64,000 nt of DNA. Source: Rhodobacteraceae bacterium EL53. Its GTDB lineage: Bacteria; Pseudomonadota; Alphaproteobacteria; Rhodobacterales; Rhodobacteraceae. Numbering within the stretch: the first letter of the stretch is position 1; the number at the start of each line of letters is the position of its first letter. Location: contig OMPR01000008.1 in the NCBI GenBank assembly GCA_900313015.1, positions 124,001-188,000 of the forward strand, read 5' to 3'. Below, one piece after another: positions 60,488 to 64,000 of this stretch. Position numbers and translations under genes: made by a program. The notes beneath the pieces were generated by a model, which was given only the letters and a program-made list of their open reading frames with translations, searched no databases and had not been told where the DNA came from.

Positions 60488-60537
60488 GTATTCTGCTTCC
60501 CATCTGGAGGAAGAGATTACAGCTCAGTAGCGTTCCT

Positions 60538-61287
60538 TCAGGATTGCTCAAGCGCTGAGATGATCGGGGAAAAATCAGCTGCTTTCAGGCTCGCTCCGCC
60601 AACCAATGCACCATCTACATTTGGCACTGCAAAGATTTCGGCCGCGTTCGAGGGCTTTACAGAGCCCCCATAAAGCAAGCGGACAGAGCGGCCCACACCC
60701 TCGCCAAAGCGGCGTTCCAAACGGACACGAATGAAATCGTGCACCTCAGCGATTTGTTCCAATGTTGGTACCATTCCGGTTCCGATAGCCCAGATCGGTT
60801 CGTAGGCAATAACCAAGTTCTCGCCTGTTGCCTGATCCGGGATCGATCCGGACATCTGGCCAGCGATAATATCCAGCGTATTGGCAGCCTCGCGTTGCGC
60901 AAGACTTTCTCCGAGGCAGATCACAGTAACAAGGCCGGCATTCATCGCTGTGCGTGCTTTGGCGCGTACGTCTTCGTTGCGTTCATCATGATCTTCGCGG
61001 CGCTCCGAGTGGCCAAGGATGACGGCGGTCGCCCCAGCATCCAGCAACATGTCTGCGCTGGTGTCCCCCGTGTGCGCCCCTGAAACGGCTGCATGGCAGT
61101 CTTGGCCGCCAATAGTGATTTGTGATTGAGCCGTCGCATCAGCTGCGCGAGACAGCAAGGGGGCCGGTGGGCAGATCAGGATATCCACGTCCGGGGTCGG
61201 ATGGATTGAGACCAGTGTGTTCAGCTCAGCGAGGGCCGCGCTGGTGCCATTCATCTTCCAATTACCTGCTGCCAATTTGCGCCGCAT
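60538..61287 (-). CDS. tpiA: triosephosphate isomerase
   Basis: A 249-residue TIM barrel that interconverts dihydroxyacetone phosphate and glyceraldehyde 3-phosphate. It has MRRKLAAGNWKMNGT (Asn and Lys), the catalytic His in VILGHSERRE, Glu in VIAYEPIWAIGTG, and the phosphate end RLLYGGSVKPSNA. ATG 61287 has GAGAGGGA upstream. Divergent from a 2OG oxygenase. Confidence 0.96.
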   Translation of the reverse strand: MRRKLAAGNWKMNGTSAALAELNTLVSIHPTPDVDILICPPAPLLSRAADATAQSQITIGGQDCHAAVSGAHTGDTSADMLLDAGATAVILGHSERREDHDERNEDVRAKARTAMNAGLVTVICLGESLAQREAANTLDIIAGQMSGSIPDQATGENLVIAYEPIWAIGTGMVPTLEQIAEVHDFIRVRLERRFGEGVGRSVRLLYGGSVKPSNAAEIFAVPNVDGALVGGASLKAADFSPIISALEQS

Positions 61288-61413
61288 GCGTATCCCTCTC
61301 ACGATCGTGTTCTTTTTAACAATCAGCATCCGATACCATTGCCCTGTACAAGTGACAATTGGTCTTGCTTGTTCTAAGAGCGCGGGTCAGAGCAGAATTT
61401 GCAGGGTAGACAC

Positions 61414-62346
61414 ATGATCGACAATCTCGATTTGGCCAAGCTTGACGCACGCGAGACAGGTGAAATGACTCGTTTGGCCAATGCGGTGAAAAATGTGGGG
61501 TTTCTGACGGTTTCGAACACTGGGATCGAGGCGGATCGCGTGCGGCAGGTGATGGACAGCTATCGATCGTTTTTCGCCTCGCCCGAGCCAATAAAGCGCA
61601 AAGTGGATATGGCACTTACAGGGTCAAACAGAGGGTGGGGCGCCGCGCAGTCCGAACAGGTCGATCCGGGGGCAAACCCTGACTATAAACAGGTGTTTGA
61701 TTGCGGATATGAATTACCCGCCGGTGATCCGGTCGCGGCGCGCGAGCTGAGCGTATATGCCCCAAATCTCTGGCCAGAAGACATGCCGGATTTTAAGGCT
61801 GATATTCAGGCCTATTATACTGAGACGGCGGGCGTGGCGATGCGGATCTTGCACGCCATCGCTGCTGCAATCGGCCAAGACGACACTGCGTTTGACGATG
61901 CCTTTGGAACGCCTATGGCATTGTTGCGTGGCAATTATTACCCCGAACGTCCAGCATGGGCTGGCGACAAAGATTTCGGTATTGCAGCACACACGGATTA
62001 CGGTTGTCTGACCTTGCTGGCAACGGACGGGGTTCCGGGGCTTGAGGTGCAGATGCCGGATGAAAGCTGGCAGCCCGTGTCGGCGTCGCCGGGTCTTTTT
62101 GTGATCAACTTTGGCGAAATGCTTGAATTCTGGACCGCTGGTCAGGTCAAAGCAACATTGCACCGTGTCAAAGGGGGATCAGAAGAGAGGATCTCCGTGC
62201 CGCTGTTTTTCAACCCTGCCTATGACACAAACGTGGCCCCCGTTGGATCCGGGCAAGTGATCACCGCTGGGGACCACCTGACGCGTCGGTATGATGAAAC
62301 ATACATCCACCTCCAAGATAGGTCGGGTTCCACCCCGGCAACCTAG
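61414..62346 (+). CDS. 2-oxoglutarate/Fe(II)-dependent oxygenase, isopenicillin N synthase-like (second copy)
   Basis: A 310-residue IPNS-type oxygenase. Iron ligands are in AAHTDYGCLTLL and ATLHRVKGGSEERISVP, where R-x-S binds the co-substrate. The N-terminal part has RLANAVKNVGFLTVSNTG. It is clearly different from the copy at 16089-17027. Substrate unknown. ATG 61414 follows AGGG; TTG 61399 is less likely. Confidence 0.87.
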   Translation: MIDNLDLAKLDARETGEMTRLANAVKNVGFLTVSNTGIEADRVRQVMDSYRSFFASPEPIKRKVDMALTGSNRGWGAAQSEQVDPGANPDYKQVFDCGYELPAGDPVAARELSVYAPNLWPEDMPDFKADIQAYYTETAGVAMRILHAIAAAIGQDDTAFDDAFGTPMALLRGNYYPERPAWAGDKDFGIAAHTDYGCLTLLATDGVPGLEVQMPDESWQPVSASPGLFVINFGEMLEFWTAGQVKATLHRVKGGSEERISVPLFFNPAYDTNVAPVGSGQVITAGDHLTRRYDETYIHLQDRSGSTPAT

Positions 62347-62362
62347 GAATCGGACGTCAAAT

Positions 62363-62731
62363 TTAGTTGGCTGCGGCTGTGTCTTGATCTTTGAACTTGA
62401 TCGACTCGCCGCATCCGCAGGCCTCTGTCACGTTGGGGTTGTTGAATTTGAACCCCGCTTCAAGCAGTGAAACCTCATAATCGATTTCGGTTCCAAAGAG
62501 GAACATCTGCGCCATCGGCGCGATCATGACTCGTGCTCCATCCTGTTCAACAACCTCGTCCAAGGGGTTGGTTTCAGTGACATATTCCATCGTGTATTCC
62601 ATGCCCGCACAGCCCCCCTTTTTGACGCCGATGCGCAAGCCGGTGTGACCGTCTTTAGCCATCAGTTTGGCGATCTGGCCAGCGGCCTTGGGGGTGATGG
62701 TGACAGCTTGTTTGCCGGGAATGCCGAACAT
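62363..62731 (-). CDS. IscA/ErpA-type Fe-S cluster carrier
   Basis: A 122-residue A-type carrier. The three cluster cysteines are in KKGGCAGMEYTMEY and TEACGCGESIKF, at the expected spacing. It accepts and hands over [2Fe-2S] or [4Fe-4S] clusters. The slightly long N-terminus (MFGIPGKQAVTITPKAAGQI) and C-terminal tail are normal for Rhodobacteraceae SufA/ErpA-type members. No suf or isc operon is adjacent. Confidence 0.9.
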   Translation of the reverse strand: MFGIPGKQAVTITPKAAGQIAKLMAKDGHTGLRIGVKKGGCAGMEYTMEYVTETNPLDEVVEQDGARVMIAPMAQMFLFGTEIDYEVSLLEAGFKFNNPNVTEACGCGESIKFKDQDTAAAN

Positions 62732-62896
62732 TGGAAACTCCTATGCGCGGATCACGCGCTTGTTGTCCTTAACTTAGGGCCGCAAGGGCGCAGGCTCAAG
62801 AGGGGCAATGATCAACTTTGGATACATGTTTCTGGGAAACACGAAAAAGGACCGCTTGATGAGCAAACGGCCCGATTTGATTGGGATCGATTTGGC

Positions 62897-64000
62897 TTAC
62901 AGACCCATGCAGTTGGCATAATAGGTTACAGTCGCAGGCCAATCTGAGAACATGCCTTTGATCTTTACGTCCTGTGCCAGAACATCCAGCAGCTGATAAT
63001 ACATGCTGTCATCGGTGGTAACATCTTTGACAGATTGGAAATACCAACCTCCTCCGCTGGCCAAGGGGCCAGAGCGTTCAAGCGTCCAGGTGATGATCTC
63101 AAGTCCCGCGTCTTGTGCGGCAATGGCCCAAGCAGAAGGGACGATTTTGTCCTGCTCGGTGGTCACCAGCATCCACATCGGCGGAGCGATGAAGTTCACA
63201 CCTTTGGATTTGAGATCAACAAAGTCGTGCGGAAAGGTTTCTGGGTTGGTGTGGTCGAACCCGTCGATCTTGTAGGAGGCATCGAGAAAGACGGCTTGTT
63301 TGCCGAATTCAGGTTCGTTTCCAATCCAATACAGCACATCGTCGAGGTTGAAGGACTGCGCCCAAACATCGGATGCAGGCACGCCAGCGGCCTTGTATTC
63401 GTCGATCATTTTCTGAGCATAATCAGCTTGAGAAAAGCCGTTAAAGGGCATTTCAACCGATGGGGATTTTAGCTCGGGCGTGAATTTTGCACCTAGGGCG
63501 CGGAACAGCTCGATCGACTCGGCGTGGGTCATTTGCTGTGCGCCGTCGGTGAACAAATCGGTGCGATAGGGCGCAATCCCGCCCTGGTAAGCCGCTGCAG
63601 TCGTGGCAGTTTTGTCGGAGCTGTCCATCTTGGGCTTCAGCGTCCGAAACTCGGCCAATGTAATCTCTGAGGTTCGGCATTCAGCGGTGGCCGGGGTGTC
63701 GTCCGTGGCAGCTGTGAACGGGGTTTTGCATGTGGGGGCAAGGTCGCTGGTCAGGATGTTGGTGGTGGTGTGCAGGTCGTTTTGGGCGTGACGGCAAACC
63801 AGCTCCAGATCCTTGGTGAATGTCACGTCACATTCCAGAATCCCGGCGCCCATGCCTGCAGCGGCGACGTTTGATTCTACGGTATGCTCGGGAAACATCA
63901 GCGGGGCGCCACGGTGACCGATTGAAAACAGCGACCGTTTTGGGGCTTGACCCGCACAGGATTGCAGCTTGGTTTTCAGCGCACCCTCGGGCAGCTTTTC
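62897..64000 (-). CDS. glycerophosphodiester phosphodiesterase family protein, C-terminal part
   Basis: The gene runs off the right edge; 367 codons are visible. The GDPD opening [18 protein letters not shown] appears near the edge (His-Arg then Glu), followed by [20 protein letters not shown] with the metal-binding Glu/Asp and second His. A Cys-rich insertion, with CKTPF and TAECRTSE, is typical of the periplasmic type. It hydrolyses glycerophosphodiesters. An in-frame ATG at 63898 is not the start, since the catalytic motif lies upstream of it. Confidence 0.85.
   Translation of the reverse strand, partial: EKLPEGALKTKLQSCAGQAPKRSLFSIGHRGAPLMFPEHTVESNVAAAGMGAGILECDVTFTKDLELVCRHAQNDLHTTTNILTSDLAPTCKTPFTAATDDTPATAECRTSEITLAEFRTLKPKMDSSDKTATTAAAYQGGIAPYRTDLFTDGAQQMTHAESIELFRALGAKFTPELKSPSVEMPFNGFSQADYAQKMIDEYKAAGVPASDVWAQSFNLDDVLYWIGNEPEFGKQAVFLDASYKIDGFDHTNPETFPHDFVDLKSKGVNFIAPPMWMLVTTEQDKIVPSAWAIAAQDAGLEIITWTLERSGPLASGGGWYFQSVKDVTTDDSMYYQLLDVLAQDVKIKGMFSDWPATVTYYANCMGL

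Noticed and set aside
1-64000. tRNA, rRNA, CRISPR, insertion sequences or prophage
   Set aside because: I looked for cloverleaf arms, repeat-spacer arrays, transposase motifs and phage genes in the gaps and frames and found none.

Overview
The window reads as a chromosomal segment of an alphaproteobacterium of the Rhodobacteraceae (Roseobacter) type. The evidence is gene content and gene neighbourhood: tatABC followed by a DUF815 ATPase, alr linked to mlaE/mlaF homologues, dnaB with pyrimidine genes, a form II cox (xanthine oxidase family) cluster, a selenium-binding/methanethiol-oxidase homologue, a DctPQM TRAP transporter and a cysH-cysI-cobA sulfur operon with DUF934 and DUF2849 proteins. 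Coding density is high. I see no insertion sequence, prophage, CRISPR array, rRNA or tRNA, so this is largely core genome with small accessory patches.

Layout. 1-0.5 kb: end of a WYL/YafY-type regulator and a small monooxygenase-like gene behind a perfect inverted repeat. 0.7-2.3 kb: tatABC. 2.3-3.3 kb: divergent ABA4-like/MarR pair around a palindrome. 3.4-8.9 kb: DUF815 ATPase, msrQ without msrP, an SDR enzyme, a PilP-like small protein, purF and cvpA. 8.9-19.8 kb: radA, a DUF2867 protein, coiled-coil and PqiA-like membrane proteins, an operon alr-mlaE-exported protein-mlaF, a 2OG-Fe(II) oxygenase, an exported agmatine-deiminase-like protein and dnaB. 20-21.8 kb: pyrE, pyrC. 21.9-28.2 kb: surface-sugar type cluster of three GT2_4-like glycosyltransferase domains, a sulfotransferase and a sulfotransferase-like/glycosyltransferase fusion.

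28.5-38.6 kb, plus strand: coxD (MoxR ATPase), coxE (VWA), two YeeE/YedE sulfur-transport type membrane proteins, xdhC, a molybdopterin-binding protein, then coxS, coxL and coxM. CoxL has the form II signature AYRGAGR, so the substrate is not safely CO. The sulfur-transport pair inside Mo-cofactor sulfuration genes is the most suggestive gene arrangement here. 38.6-43.1 kb, minus strand: membrane protein with an SBP56/MtoX-type protein, then DUF2950 and DUF3300 proteins. 43.2-44.6 kb: infC with an ATA start and an alanine-rich AATD-repeat protein.

44.6-50.2 kb: sulfate assimilation genes (fpr, DUF934, cysH, cysI, DUF2849, cobA) divergent from an Lrp/AsnC regulator with a near-palindrome between them. 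50.2-58 kb: a cytochrome P450, a DctB-like sensor kinase, a DctD-like regulator that has lost the sigma-54 contact motif, two tandem 18-bp palindromes and the dctPQM TRAP operon. 58.1-64 kb: a BisC/DMSO-reductase type molybdoenzyme, tpiA, a second 2OG-Fe(II) oxygenase, an IscA/ErpA-type Fe-S carrier and the 3' part of a glycerophosphodiester phosphodiesterase.

The most coherent unusual signal is the DctBD-TRAP unit: a degenerate NtrC-family regulator, two helically phased palindromes and no canonical -24/-12 promoter, all consistent with activation of a sigma-70 type promoter. All assignments come from reading sequence and recalled family features; no database search was run.
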